Shown: piece after piece, positions 48,652 to 62,594 of the stretch
Layout: every line of letters begins with the position of its first letter
Numbering within the stretch: position 1 is the first letter of the stretch
NCBI GenBank assembly: GCA_008692225.1
Contig: VICG01000010.1
Span: 620,001 to 684,000 of the forward strand
Origin: Monilinia fructicola
Lineage: Eukaryota > Ascomycota > Leotiomycetes > Helotiales > Sclerotiniaceae
DNA length: 64,000 nucleotides
Direction of reading: 5' to 3'
Position numbers and translations under genes: made by a program
Notes under the pieces: generated by a model
The model's database searches: none
Seen by the model: the letters and a program-made list of their open reading frames with translations, nothing else
What the model was told of the DNA's origin: nothing

Positions 48652-49098
48652 ACGGCGCGTCGACCTGCTTCCTATAGGGGAACTCGAGCTAACAGTATCG
48701 GGCGACTGAGTTGGAGTCGGGGGAAGGCGTCCGGAGGAGGTGATGTGCGGTCTGGGAAAGTTGCTATTTAATATTACGGTAATCTCTTTCAATATGTTGT
48801 CGATATGTTTCTGGTCATGTAGGATCCTAGGACACTGCAATAATATTTTCCTGCCGAACATGAAAGAAAGCCCTTTGCATTTTCATAGCCAGCTGTATGG
48901 ACGCTCAGAGCTAGCTACATGAACGCATGTGAATGAGAAGAGACAAAATCGAAAGCAAGGCTGCGCCTATCAAAATATCCATCTAAATACTCGGCTGTTT
49001 TCTCCTAACCTAGATATTCACTATCTACACACTCCAGGGCTCTTCCCTCTTCTCTCTTCTCTCCCAAAGATCTCTCAACACATTACCCCCTATCACAA

Positions 49099-49117
49099 TC
49101 ACCATCACCATCACCAT
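49099..49117. repeat. (CACCAT)n microsatellite
   Basis: Three hexamer units. Confidence 0.7.
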
Positions 49118-49910
49118 CTCCAACACCCAGAAACCACAGTCCACCCAGCCCCACACAAGTAGACCCCATATCAACATGGCCCCAAAACCTATACCGCAAC
49201 CGATGACGTACGTAAACATGAGTATGCACCAGAGTCCGTGTCGGCTACCTACCATTGTACCTAGTTCTAAGCACCCCACGATGCAGAGTGGTACCTATTA
49301 ATCGCCGAGGTAGGTGCAGTAGTATATTCAAGCGCGCGATGAAACCGAGAGAGGGTATTTCCCCAACTTCTGTCCTTCACGCCGAGAAAATTGTACGTAT
49401 GTGTTTTATTGCTTGGTTTGTTTGGTTGTTCGTCTACTCATTCAATCCATCCATCTTCAATCTACGAATGTGTCATAAGCCCAGATGTCCGTTTCCAATG
49501 TGGTTTTCTCGCAAGTGACTGACGATCCCAATCACAGTAGATGATGCTATTGATCAGCAGCTATATACAACCTAAATCCAAACCCATAATCGCGATATCG
49601 AAACCGTTCGAACCATTTAACGCCTTGACTAGATCTCATTTCTCGTACCGAGACACCCCCCTTGGAATTGTTTCGTAACTTCGTGATGTAGTGATGTAAC
49701 TCCGGATATCATCCATGCATATTGCACAACGGCGCCATTGATGCTTTGTTTGCCTTCTCTTTTGAAGACCAAACCCGATCCAAAACAGTGTAAAACCAAG
49801 AAAAATAAGAAAGATGCATGACCAATTTAGTCACCCCGTAGCCGCCAATCGCTCCTTTTAATCGTACAAACAAACATGAAGAATTCATATAAACATTATC
49901 ATATCCTAGT

Positions 49911-49933
49911 CCATCCATTCATCCATCCATCCA
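49911..49933. repeat. (CATC)n microsatellite
   Basis: Five imperfect tetramers. Confidence 0.8.
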
Positions 49934-50022
49934 ATACTGCAATTTCGCTTCTCATCTCATCTATTGCATCCACCAAACCCCCATTTTATAATCACCAAGT
50001 TTCCCCGTTTCATCGTCTCGCC

Positions 50023-50979
50023 TCATCCAAGAAACCATACTCCGTAAGTTAACATAATCCCTACTACCAATCTCCTTGACACCCTACCTCCTCCCGACAG
50101 AGACCCTCCACCATTCGCATCGATGTCAAAGGGACTACCTCCCCCACTAATCCCATCTCCATTATTTGCCGCTGCCGCCGTGGACGTTGTTGATTTTGGT
50201 GTTGTTGCAGTGGTTTTTGTGGATGTTGATTGGGACGTGGAAACTTGCGATTGGATTGTGGTTGGTGTGGTGTTTGTGTTTGTGTTCGTGTCTGATATAG
50301 ATGCAGAGGAAGAGGAAGAGTAAGTTGATATTGATTTCGATTCCGATGAGATTGTTGAGGTGGATGATATAGATAATGTGGATAACGTAGATGATATGGG
50401 CGTTATGGATGATGATGTTTGAGAGGATTGAGAAACTCTCGATGCCGTTATACTGGTAGACTGCGCAATCGTGGGAAGTGGAGAAAATGTCGTAATAATA
50501 GGTAAACTGGAGCTCTGAAACGAACTCGAAATTGATGTAGTAGATATGGTAACCCCCGGGTTCGTAGTTGGAATCGTAACACTCTCAGCTGTAGTTCTCT
50601 CACTCACTGTAGAGGTTTTCACCAGTGTAGATGTCGTTGTCGATGTCAACCTAGTGGAAGCTTTGATATTGGGACACAAAGCCGCAAGAATGCCACCGTT
50701 TTTAACAATTCCCAATAGTGTGGTTGAAGCTACGCTATCTGCCGAGCAGGCTTTGCTTACACATGAAGCTTTTGAATTCAAGGCCGATTGACAGCTGAGG
50801 GAACACCCATTGTTGAAGTCTGACAATTTGCAAGTTGAGATCACGGTATTATATTCCACAAAACAACCCAATGAGACTGCAGTTGGTGAAATCAACTGAA
50901 AATTCGCAAGTGACAGAGCATTCGTGAGGCCTAAAATACAAAACAGACAGACAATTATCATCGAAGTATGCCGTCGCAT
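50023..50979 (-). CDS. Secreted Ser/Thr-rich, probably GPI-anchored cell-surface protein
   Basis: Single exon, 318 residues. A hydrophobic signal peptide covers about residues 5-22. A small N-terminal domain of about 85 residues has seven Cys (G-C-F-V-E, S-T-C-K, N-G-C-S-L-S-C-Q, A-S-C-V-S-K-A-C, A-L-C-P-N). About 190 residues of Ser/Thr-rich low complexity follow, a typical O-mannosylated stalk. The C-terminus has G/S small residues, then R-R-L-V-V-G-I-M-L-T-Y-G-V-W-F-L-G, which fits a GPI-attachment signal. Expected at the plasma membrane or wall. The Cys pattern is not one I can assign; eight-Cys CFEM is not matched. Function unknown; adhesin or wall sensor are the usual guesses. Confidence 0.85.
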   Translation of the reverse strand: MRRHTSMIIVCLFCILGLTNALSLANFQLISPTAVSLGCFVEYNTVISTCKLSDFNNGCSLSCQSALNSKASCVSKACSADSVASTTLLGIVKNGGILAALCPNIKASTRLTSTTTSTLVKTSTVSERTTAESVTIPTTNPGVTISTTSISSSFQSSSLPIITTFSPLPTIAQSTSITASRVSQSSQTSSSITPISSTLSTLSISSTSTISSESKSISTYSSSSSASISDTNTNTNTTPTTIQSQVSTSQSTSTKTTATTPKSTTSTAAAANNGDGISGGGSPFDIDANGGGSLSGGGRVSRRLVVGIMLTYGVWFLG

Positions 50980-52550
50980 CTTGGAAGTGATTGGTATTGT
51001 CTCTGCAGACCTTCAGGTCTTGCAAAGAAAAGGAAATTTGGGTGGAATGATGAGGTGGGATGGTGAGGTGGGATGAAGTATCCAATAATTGGATAGTAAT
51101 AAGAATCAGAACAGTTTGTGTTAACGGGAGTTGAACGTGATTGCTGAGAGTCGAAACTTGTCACGTTTGAGGTTATTCGTCTGGCCTGGGTGATCCAACC
51201 CACCAGACTACAATAGCCTTGCTTTCGAGACGTACTTTGTCTGATACGACTCAGCCGAGCGTTGGAGTGTTCTATTTCAGAGAAAATGGACGTTATTTGA
51301 GGAGGGAGTTCGTGCCAGATCGGTACCTGCCGACTCTGTATGACGCAGTCCCTAAAGTTTTTTTGAACTTCCGATTCTTGAAAAATCGATCCCCGGCCTC
51401 TTACAGCGATGAGGTGTTCATTTGGTATGAAGTGGCAACGGCACTGTGCATAATGAATCCTGGTGCATCATGACAGAAACGCAAAAAGAACAGAGAAGTA
51501 CAATTTGAAAAATCTTCTTCTAAGAAGCTACCAACGGCGAGGAAAACAAGCTTAAGACAATGCATGCGAAGAGTAAGGTATGAGAAGTAAGACAATCAAC
51601 GGAAACAAACCTTACCCAGGTAGGAAGCTAATCAAGGTAAAAGGCAAGGGAATGAAGCCTACATTCGTTCGACGTCAAGAGCATCTGCCAATCTTTTCAT
51701 AGAGAACTACCGTGGCTTATAAGAATTGACCTGGGCTGAACATGGCATTAGATGAAGCGCCCATTTTTCCGTCATTCAAGGCAAAGTCGCCGTCTCGCCC
51801 AATGAATTAAAGTATCGCATTTGATGAACAGCTAGAATAGAATAGGCTTTGTGAGGTTGTTTGCCTATGAAACCTGTGAAAGGGTTTCACGGTTTCAGTG
51901 CTGGCGGAGTATAAATGTGGTATAATGGTTCATTGGATATGGAGGTTCATGAGTGTGATAATAATAATTCGCTTCGTTGACATAAAATATTCTTGGAGCT
52001 GAAGCTGATTCAGCTGTAGATATGTTTCTGAATATTCAGGTGGAATAAAAATCATGATTAGATCATTGAGATGTGAAGGATTTCAATAGAAATGAAGATA
52101 TACTAATATAACAATCAGAACGGTAAATTAGAAATATTTATGTTACCCTTTTTATCACGACCAAGAATAGAAACCCTCTCGCTAAACGAACTGTCTCTAT
52201 CAATTCTCTATATCCACACATACTTGAACTCCCATCATTACCAAATATCCATCTAATCACCTCATTGGTCCATCGCACCCTAAAGTCAGCCTTCAACCCA
52301 GCCTCGCCAACGAGGTAAGAACAAGAAAACACCAGAAGATCATACACCATAAGAAATCAATTCTAGCTCCAATCCTCGACTTCTAAAACTTTGCACTCTT
52401 GTACATCATCCTTGACCTCGCCAGATCCTCAAAAACTCAAATCAGCCGTGTTTGTCCGCATACGCAATCCTCAATCTCAAAGCATACAACCAGATATACA
52501 ACCATCGAACCGCCAACTGCGTAAACTTGCACCCCAACCCACGCACAGAA
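50980..52550. other. Divergent intergenic region
   Basis: Spacer between the GPI-type protein (-) and the small conserved protein (+). No coding signal; AT-rich between 51840 and 52140. Confidence 0.55.
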
Positions 52551-53124
52551 ATGGCATCCGAACCCACCACTCCCGTTCGTGTATCCAAAAGCGCCGCGAA
52601 CTACACCCCCACGACCCAAGATCCGGATCTACGGTCGCAGATAAATGCGCTATTATTGAAAGATGGACATGTTGCCAAGTATGCCGCCCCCCTCCCCCTC
52701 CCCTCCCTCTCTACCTCATCCCCGCCGCTAACCAGCGCTCCCCCTCAACAGAATCCAAGAGACCCTCCTCCACGCCCTCCACTCCTCCCCCACCAAACTG
52801 GCCAACCCTAATCCAAACCCACGCCCTCGCCCTCCTGCGCTCCGGAAACTACACGACGTTCCCCGTGCTCATCGCCAAAGTGCTCGAGGACATACGAGCC
52901 GATACCCTGGCCCTCCAAAACTCGGCGTCCTCTCCCCCCCCACCTCCTCGGCAAACGGCGTCAACGGCGTGACGGACAAGGACAAAAAAGGGGAAGGGAA
53001 GGACGCCTCGCCCAAAGGCCGAGGCGAACGCGGACAGAGCCTCGCGCTGCCCAAGAGCGTCGTAGAAGAAGGGGTGCGCATAACACGAGAATCCCTCGAC
53101 GCCGTGTGCGAAGTCGTGGAGTGA
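52551..53124 (+). CDS. Small conserved fungal protein with two compensating frame shifts
   Basis: Exon 1 (52551-52678) splices through intron 52679-52751 to exon 2 (52752-53124). The straight frame is open to the stop at 53124 (166 residues). The start (L-R-S-Q-I-N-A-L-L-L-K-D-G-H-V-A-K-I-Q-E-T-L-L-H-A-L) and the end (L-A-L-P-K-S-V-V-E-E-G-V-R-I-T-R-E-S-L-D-A-V) look like ordered helices. Between about 52798 and 52938 the straight frame gives Pro/Arg-rich nonsense, while the next frame reads N-W-P-T-L-I-Q-T-H-A-L-A-L-L-R-S-G-N-Y-T, continuous with the flanks in character. It looks as if one base is gained near 52784-52797 and lost in the C8 run at 52934-52941. Function unknown. GC-rich throughout. 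Confidence 0.7.
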
Positions 53125-53977
53125 AAGTTTCGATTTCAACCTACTCCATTCGTTCCCGAGCCTTGGCGTCTCACGACTTGATATGGGAGGCACGATGCGG
53201 AGTTACTGGGGATGTCGCCAGGTGCGGATCGGTATGTGTTTTGGTACCGCATCAGTTTCGAACATCTCGATATAATTTGTGCATACATACGCCAGACTTG
53301 AAACAATGTGGATATGGACAAACCACTATAAAATATACTGAGCATCTCCAAAATTGGCGTTGCGTCGCCCTTAGTAATCCTTTCCTCCCATTTGAAGAAG
53401 TGTTGGATGGGAAAGGGGATTGTATATATACTTCGTCCGTCCCGTCACAAGGCAGTGGGTTTATTGGGATATAATGAACTATCAATGGACGAAATTAGGC
53501 GTGTAAAAGGGTATCAGGAGGACTGGGGTTCAAAAATTGATATGGTGGGACTGTTCTACACAATCGCGAGTAGATTGTACGTATCACATAAGAGCGTGAT
53601 GACGAGACACCATGCAAAGAAAGGAGGCGTTCCGGAAATGAGTTATCTCCAAAGAGCTTTCCCGATTTTATTAATTCAAAAACCATCATTTCACTCAATC
53701 ACCGAATAAAAAGCATGCATGACAAATAGTGTAATGAGAAATATTTTTATAGGGCATTCTATGCTAAGGGCACCACTTTGACCACATGTCGCTATGAATG
53801 AAATCTTCATACCTCTCGCAGCCGCTGATACATTAAAGCTAGGTAGGAGTCATTAATGTCTTCGCTGTGTAGAATCTCCTAGACTCCAGATCAAAGTCCA
53901 CCAGGCCGAATGCTCTCCTAATCGTTAGGACCTCATGTGTAAGTTGTAAATGACGTGAAAAACATTAGAGTACAGAT
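53125..53977. other. Convergent intergenic region
   Basis: 3' flanks of the small conserved gene and CDC48. No gene seen. Confidence 0.55.
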
Positions 53978-56762
<2,785 letters not shown>

Positions 56763-57644
56763 TTTGATGGATAGTGACCTTCTCAGTCGATAACTGCTGT
56801 GAAGATCTGGATAGATTTCTTTTTAACTCGCCCAGTATTGACGATAGCTATGTGGAATTAAAAATCTTTGCCAGAAAGCGGGAAAGAGGATGAAAGATGG
56901 ATTAATCTTTCGAGGAGGAGTGATGGTATCTTAAGATTTAAATGGAAAGGAGGAAGTTGGAGGTTGTGTAGGGAATGCGTTCAAAGGTAATAAGTAATGG
57001 TAGGAGCACTTTACTTGTAGATAGAGTAGCGTTTTAGTAGCGTTGGAGTAACCTTAGCGTCCACGGTTTCCTAGAAGATGACGGAACTACGCGAGAGCGA
57101 GCCAGTTAGCTTCGGATTCCATTGGCTTCTTCCGCTTATTATTATAGCACCCGTGGATAAGCAGGTGAAGGGAGGAGTCGGGAGTCGGGAGTCGGGAGTC
57201 AGGACAGACTAATCAGGTTACTCCCTGCTGTACTAGCAATTTTGGTAAGGCGACTTGTTTAATAAGCCTTGGGTCGGGGTGGGTTGGTGTTTGGTGAGTG
57301 AATGAATGATTAGTAGCTGGAGTACCTACCTTGGTGGTAATCGACCGAATAGGCAACGAGAAGGCCACGCAGTAAGAAGGACTAGGTGGGTGGGTAGTAA
57401 GGCAGGCGCTGAGGCAAGGAGGCAAGGTGGGAAGGTGGGAAGGTGGGCAAGGGAGGCAAGGTAGGCAAGATACCTACGTAGGCAGCTGGAGGTACCTAGT
57501 AGTGAACACAATTTATGGCCTCTTGTTGGTTATTAGTAGGTACCTAGGTAATTACTAAGTACGGACTAGGGAGGTACGGTACATCTTGTATTGTATTACC
57601 TGGAGTAACCTTACGGTTCTATCTAAATATAATATCTTCAGCCT

Positions 57645-57742
57645 CGCATAGCATGGCATGGCACAAAGTAGCATGGGATAGGATGGCATGGGATAGGATG
57701 GCATGGCATAGCATCGCATGGCATGGCATGACATAGCATGGG
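57645..57742. repeat. (GCATG/GCATA)n degenerate pentamer array
   Basis: About 98 bp built from GCATG, GCATA, GGATA and GGATG pentamers. Confidence 0.85.
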
Positions 57743-57890
57743 AAAGAAGAGAAGAATACTATAGAATTCCTGGTATTTATTCAATGAGGCTGCCACTCTT
57801 ATTAGATACTCTAAAAGATCTGGATTGATTTCTATTCTATCTTTTAATCATCACCCCGTACTTCCTTTCATTCGAACATTCACGATATTC

Positions 57891-57927
57891 CTCATTCATT
57901 CATTCCTTCATTCCTTCATTCCTTCAT
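57891..57927. repeat. (CATTCCTT)n microsatellite
   Basis: CATT units merging into CATTCCTT octamers. Confidence 0.85.
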
Positions 57928-58488
57928 ACACCCCGCCTCACCCCTCTATTGAATACGAAATACCTACTAGGTATGTCCAAAATACATACACCAACACCAA
58001 CAACCATCCCAGAACATGAGGTTTGGAGATATTAGTAAATCCCACCTACCTACCTATCTACCCACCCACCCACTAAGCTCTAGACCCGGGTCATACAACA
58101 GTCGCATAAGAATATACACGCATCATTCAAAAGCAACCACCACAACATACCCACCACCCAGACACACCAACACCATTGAACCCCAACCTCTCCCTTACCA
58201 CTCCCCCATCCGTCCATAAGATGCGCCATCGCCCAGTATCCCAGCGTCCGCACGCCACCTCTCGTCCCACGTTCCAGGACAGCCAAACGGTGGCACCCAC
58301 AACCTTAGTGCACACCATACAGTAATGTAAGATCCTACAGTACAGTACAGTCGCACAGTCGAGACGACACGGCACCAGATCCTCATCACGGCCCACCTCT
58401 CTAGAAAGTTCTAGAACGCCAGAGGGATTTCGCCCAGGGCAGCATTCCCGGAATCATCTCCGATCAATGCATATCGTGAGCGGGTGGC

Positions 58489-58523
58489 AAACCAAACCAA
58501 ACCAAACCAAACCAAACCAAACC
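58489..58523. repeat. (AAACC)n pentamer array
   Basis: Seven perfect AAACC units. Confidence 0.9.
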
Positions 58524-58809
58524 ATTCCATTCTCCACGGGACGACTTGACAAGAGATCCGACGGTGATGTCCGCGAGGCCACGAGGGTTTCCAATACCGA
58601 CCCCTAGCTGGATGGAAGGATGCATGTCATTCCATCAGCCCAGATGCTCCCCGTCGTGCTGAAAGAGAGCCGAGGATCCTGGGAGGGTCGACGTTGGTCC
58701 AGCGACAAGAATGGCTCTCTATACACCCCGAGTGGGAATGGAGTACAGTACGTACGTAGAGGAAAATGAATATCCTTCCGGTTCTGCGGGCAGATTGGGA
58801 AACGGGGCG

Positions 58810-58870
58810 GACTATTGTTTACATATAGTACAAAAGGGGAGACTATTGTTTACACATAGTACAAACGGGG
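58810..58870. repeat. 31-bp tandem duplication
   Basis: Two adjacent units, 58810-58840 and 58841-58870, share GACTATTGTTTACAnATAGT and differ at two positions. Confidence 0.85.
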
Positions 58871-59300
58871 CTATGGAATTTGTGGCGGAAAACCTTGGAT
58901 GGGACTGAGGATTTATTTGATCGGTAGCTGGTGTGTAGAGATTTGGTAAGGTCGATTGTGTAAAGAGTTGCCGTGTTACGAGTGTATATTGTTACCTTCA
59001 ACCATACCCTCAAGCATCAAGTAAACGGTGAAGGAAAGAAATAATCATCATATCCATTTCAATTCTTATGGTTTGTATTTTGCATTGCAGCGCCCTCAAA
59101 CTCCCGAACGACTCGCCACGAGCTCGAGCTGGAGATTCTATTAAAAAACACCCATTGCAAAGTTCAAGAAGAAACCAAACCAGTCTATCCCGAAAATTCG
59201 TTATTTGTTACACGCGCTCCCCATTCCTACCTATCTATCCCACCAGCCGATCGTTTTCTTAATATCACCCCTCCCCGCTCTACCTTCATTCACAAATGAT

Positions 59301-61106
59301 CTATTCTCGGGAAACATCACGGCCGAAAGCCTTGGACTTGAGCCAGTCGAGAACGACCAAGACACGGTTGCGTGCTACAATTTATGTTAGTAAAAAAAGA
59401 GAAAAATTTGAGGGGAAACAAAACGTACTGCTGAAGCACATGCTCAAGTAGGCACTTCTCCAGAACAGATATGTCAAATTACCACCAGTAGCGAAGTTAC
59501 CATTCCAACCAGCTGACATCTGCAACGGCTCTTTCACTGCAATGTATGCCAAAGAACCTTGATGTGTGTAGTGGAATGGCTTGATGTCCTTGATTCTTCT
59601 CAATTGCTTTTCGTGCGCTTCGATATCCTTTGCGACTTGGGCAGCATTCCCGGGTGCAAGGTTCAAGATGAACTTAATTCCTGAATTCTTGTTCAATGAT
59701 ATCGGTCTTTGCCATCGTGTTGAAAAAGGCGAGCTAAGAAAGCACCTTCTTGTGATGCCACTTGAGCAGTTGGTGCATATCCTGCGACTGCGCAATCACC
59801 AGTAGCCCAGATATCCTTGGTTCCTTGGACAACGAGATATTCGTTTACGGGCGAGACCTCTTCTGAATCCTTTTGAGCAGGAATTTGTGACATGAGATCC
59901 TTAACGACAGGGCGGAACAGCGTTTCCGGTGGCCCATACGAGAAGACCCGGTAAGGCATGACCTCAGTGAACTTCTTTCCGTCTGGTCCGGTGGCCTCAG
60001 CTTCAACAGTCTTTTCAGTGACCTCTTAACAGCTGTCTTGGTCTTGATGGTAATCTTCTCCTCCTTGAAAGTTGACTCGGTGTATTCAATCAATTGCTTG
60101 GAGAACATAGGCAGGACATTTGGAAGAGCCTCAATCAGAGTGACCTTGAACTTGTCGCTGATTTCTGGAACCCACTTCTTAATATCTGGTCGAAGAAATC
60201 TGAAGCTCACCAGCAAATCAACACCAGTAGGTCCTCCCCAACGACAACCATGCAAAAGACGCTCACTCCTCTGGAGATTGATCCTTGAAAGTAGCAGTCT
60301 CTACACAATCCCGATCTTCTTCTGATCGCTTGTGCGTCACCAAATCTCCTTCAAGAAACAAGAGTGCTCTCTGACACCAGGAATTCCAAAAGTTGCATTT
60401 TCCGCACGACACTGACAACCAACATATCGTAATGAGACCTCGGTCGTGTGGGAAGCTCCTTTAACATCAGAATTATCGTTGATAGAGACAGTCTTTCTCT
60501 CGGGGTCAATTTAGTGGCCTCGGCTTCGTAAACTTAACAGCACCTGCTTGTGTCTGTTATGCTTCGAATGGGCTCCATGATAGATCTGTGCTCGACAGTA
60601 CCAGTTGTGCATGATGGCAAAAGAGGGGTAAAAGAAGTAGTTTCGGGGTGAGATAACAATGACATTGTATTTTCCGTCGAGCTTTTTCAAGAGAGACACA
60701 GCACCCCACCGGTACCTAGCAATTGATGCAGCTATCCGTATGGAAATGGAGACACGTTTGTGCATACCAAGGAAAACCAATTCTTCTTGTTGGATCTGGC
60801 TGAAAGGCTCCTCTGGGTGTCGAGCTCCCAAACTTCATAGCCAAATAAGCAGCTCCCCGATCAAAGATAAATGTAAGACGCCAACTCCATCTCAGAATCT
60901 AAATCGCTTAGGTTCTTCACCGTGACGGGAGCAACATCGCGTAGGATCGCTGAGCAATTTGTGCGATGGTAGTCTTGCCCGTTGACTTCGGCGTTGGTCG
61001 CGCATTTGAGAGAAGGACCCGATTTGACGTCGCATATGATCGTTGACAATGGTGCGAAGACAATCGATGAAGCTGGTAACCTCATCATTCTTGTTGCTAA
61101 CGCCAT
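59301..61106 (-). pseudogene. nde: External NAD(P)H:ubiquinone oxidoreductase (NDE/NDH-2 type), frame disrupted by many small indels
   Basis: Single-subunit, FAD-linked, rotenone-insensitive NADH dehydrogenase of the mitochondrial inner membrane's outer face. The ATG at 61106 opens a mitochondrial presequence (M-A-L-A-T-R-M-M-R-L-P-A-S-S). A membrane segment and E-P-F lead to the FAD site around an intron at 60716-60767. Conserved blocks follow: L-L-K-K-L-D, V-I-V-I-S-P-R-N-Y-F, V-T-L-I-E-A-L-P-N-V-L-P-M-F-S-K-Q-L, R-P-V-V-K-D-L-M-S-Q-I-P-A-Q-K-D and W-A-T-G-D-C-A-V. The last intron, 59375-59428, leads to R-N-R-V-L-V-V-L-D-W-L-K and a stop at 59301. These blocks lie in different frames, with a single-base gain or loss every few tens of bases, yet almost every residue between breaks is the conserved one. 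As written it cannot encode the enzyme. Either it is very recently dead or the consensus sequence is faulty here. Confidence 0.87.
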
Positions 61107-62594
61107 ACTCCTAAACTCCTGAAATGGAGGAGGGGATTAGGAGAACTCGTAGGTAGAGTCCTTTGAAAGATGGGAAATCAATTTGTAAAAATATCAAGTC
61201 GAGAGGGAAATTTTATTTTGATAAATGCTGGATAGGTTAAGCTAAAATCTCAGCAGGGATAACATTCGCACCGGGGCCGATAAAAAGATAAGGAGGACCT
61301 GGAGGAGCAAATCATCAACTCATTAACTATCATTCATCAATTGATTCATCAACAACTTCAGATGTTAACGTATCCATGGATACAATAGTATACCTCCTAG
61401 GTAGGTAGGTATAGTAACTATGAAGGTATAGATAGTATTATTACTGTGACATTGATATATGTGCACCTTGTGAACATGGAACAATAAATAGATATACCTT
61501 CTCCGAGCAGATAATCCTACGGAGTACAATAGGTTACATATGAGGAATGGTATAAATGTACTAGTATGTACTCGAGTATAGTACTGCGTATCTCAGGGAA
61601 ACAAAATCAATATAAAAATATTTTATATAAAATAAATCAACTTACGAAATTATTATAAGCAATTTGCAACGTTTTTATTTTTCATCTATAGTTTTATATA
61701 AGTAAATAAATACTTATTTATTAGGCTTTCCTTAATATAATTATAACCTTAGAACCTAAGAAAGTATTATTTGGAAATAAGTAGAGAAGTAATAATATTA
61801 TAATATTTATTATATAACTCGTGTACTGAGAGTATATATATATAATTAATATATAATGTATGTGTATGTATGTTTAACTAGTATATAGGAGAAGTAAATT
61901 GATAAGAAAAATCATCTACTTATAAAATAAGTTAAATTTATAAAACTATTATAAATATTTATAACGTTTGTTTATTAGTTATTAAGTTTTGTATAAATAA
62001 GTGAATATTTATTTATTAAGCTTGTTTTCTTAGATTCAATTACAAAATGTTACCTAAAAGCAGATAAGTAAATAATATACATTATAGTATTCTATTGTAT
62101 TACTTAAGTCGTATATATATCTATTGTATGTATATGTGTGTGTATAATATGGTAGGAAATACCTAGGTATTAAGGAAAACCAGCCAAAAAGTCATTGATC
62201 CATCTAATATCTAAATTTAATATCTAATATCTAATTAAAATTATGCAATCGTGGGTCCTTCTAGTCATACTTCGGTGTGATACAATTTTCTTCGTCACGC
62301 AAATTAGAAAAAAAATGTCAATTTGGTTTGTAAAATTCCAATATAGCATGTGGAGTAGTCCATCACCAGGACCAAACTCCGCCCTATGGTAGTCCATTGC
62401 ACATGCAGGTGTGCTGCCCCTACTCTACTCCGTACTGTACAGAGTAATCAGCTTTACAGAAGCTGGGGAACATCAATTCAAGTGAAAGGTCATCCTTCAT
62501 GGAATACACTATTCTGATTTACTACCAGTACTACATACAGTATCGACAAGACAAGACAAGACCAATATTTGGGCTGTTTCGAGATCTTTGAAAG
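61107..62594. other. AT-rich intergenic region
   Basis: NDE upstream region followed by a very AT-rich block from about 61600 to 62260 that contains a diverged tandem duplication, then a short spacer with (GACAA)n at 62545-62562. TACTCCGTA words occur at 61518 (reverse) and 62426. No gene seen. Confidence 0.65.
61625..62151. repeat. Diverged AT-rich tandem duplication (about 295-bp period)
   Basis: Copy 1 (61625 to about 61876) and copy 2 (61921-62151) align along most of their length: TATAAAATAA starts, ATTATAA, AACGTTT, TTATTTATTA and TGTATGTGT ends. Aligned differences include several CA/TA and G/A changes, e.g. GCAATTTGCAACG against ATATTTATAACG. This is the pattern left by repeat-induced point mutation. 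No coding remnant is visible. Confidence 0.65.

Larger units (their letters stand above)
48652..50022. other. Convergent intergenic region
   Basis: 3' flanks of the DUF4336 gene and the GPI-type protein gene. Contains (CACCAT)n at 49099-49117 and (CATC)n at 49911-49933. No gene called. Confidence 0.55.
56763..59300. other. Repeat-rich intergenic region of 2.5 kb
   Basis: Upstream of CDC48 and downstream of the NADH dehydrogenase. It contains GGGAGTC trimers (57178-57200), GGTGGGAA units (57425-57450), a GCATGG/GGATAG array, (CATTCCTT)n, (ACCAA)n and a 31-bp tandem duplication. No gene called. Confidence 0.6.

Noticed and set aside
52391..52972. 193-codon ORF starting before the small conserved gene
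   Set aside because: It starts upstream, reads through the intron and only contains the true frame in the middle. The spliced model explains both ends better.
58483..58491. GGTGGCAAA (PACE, Rpn4-type site) that could control CDC48
   Set aside because: The sequence matches, but it is about 1.7 kb from the CDC48 start and abuts an (AAACC)n array; a chance match is likely.
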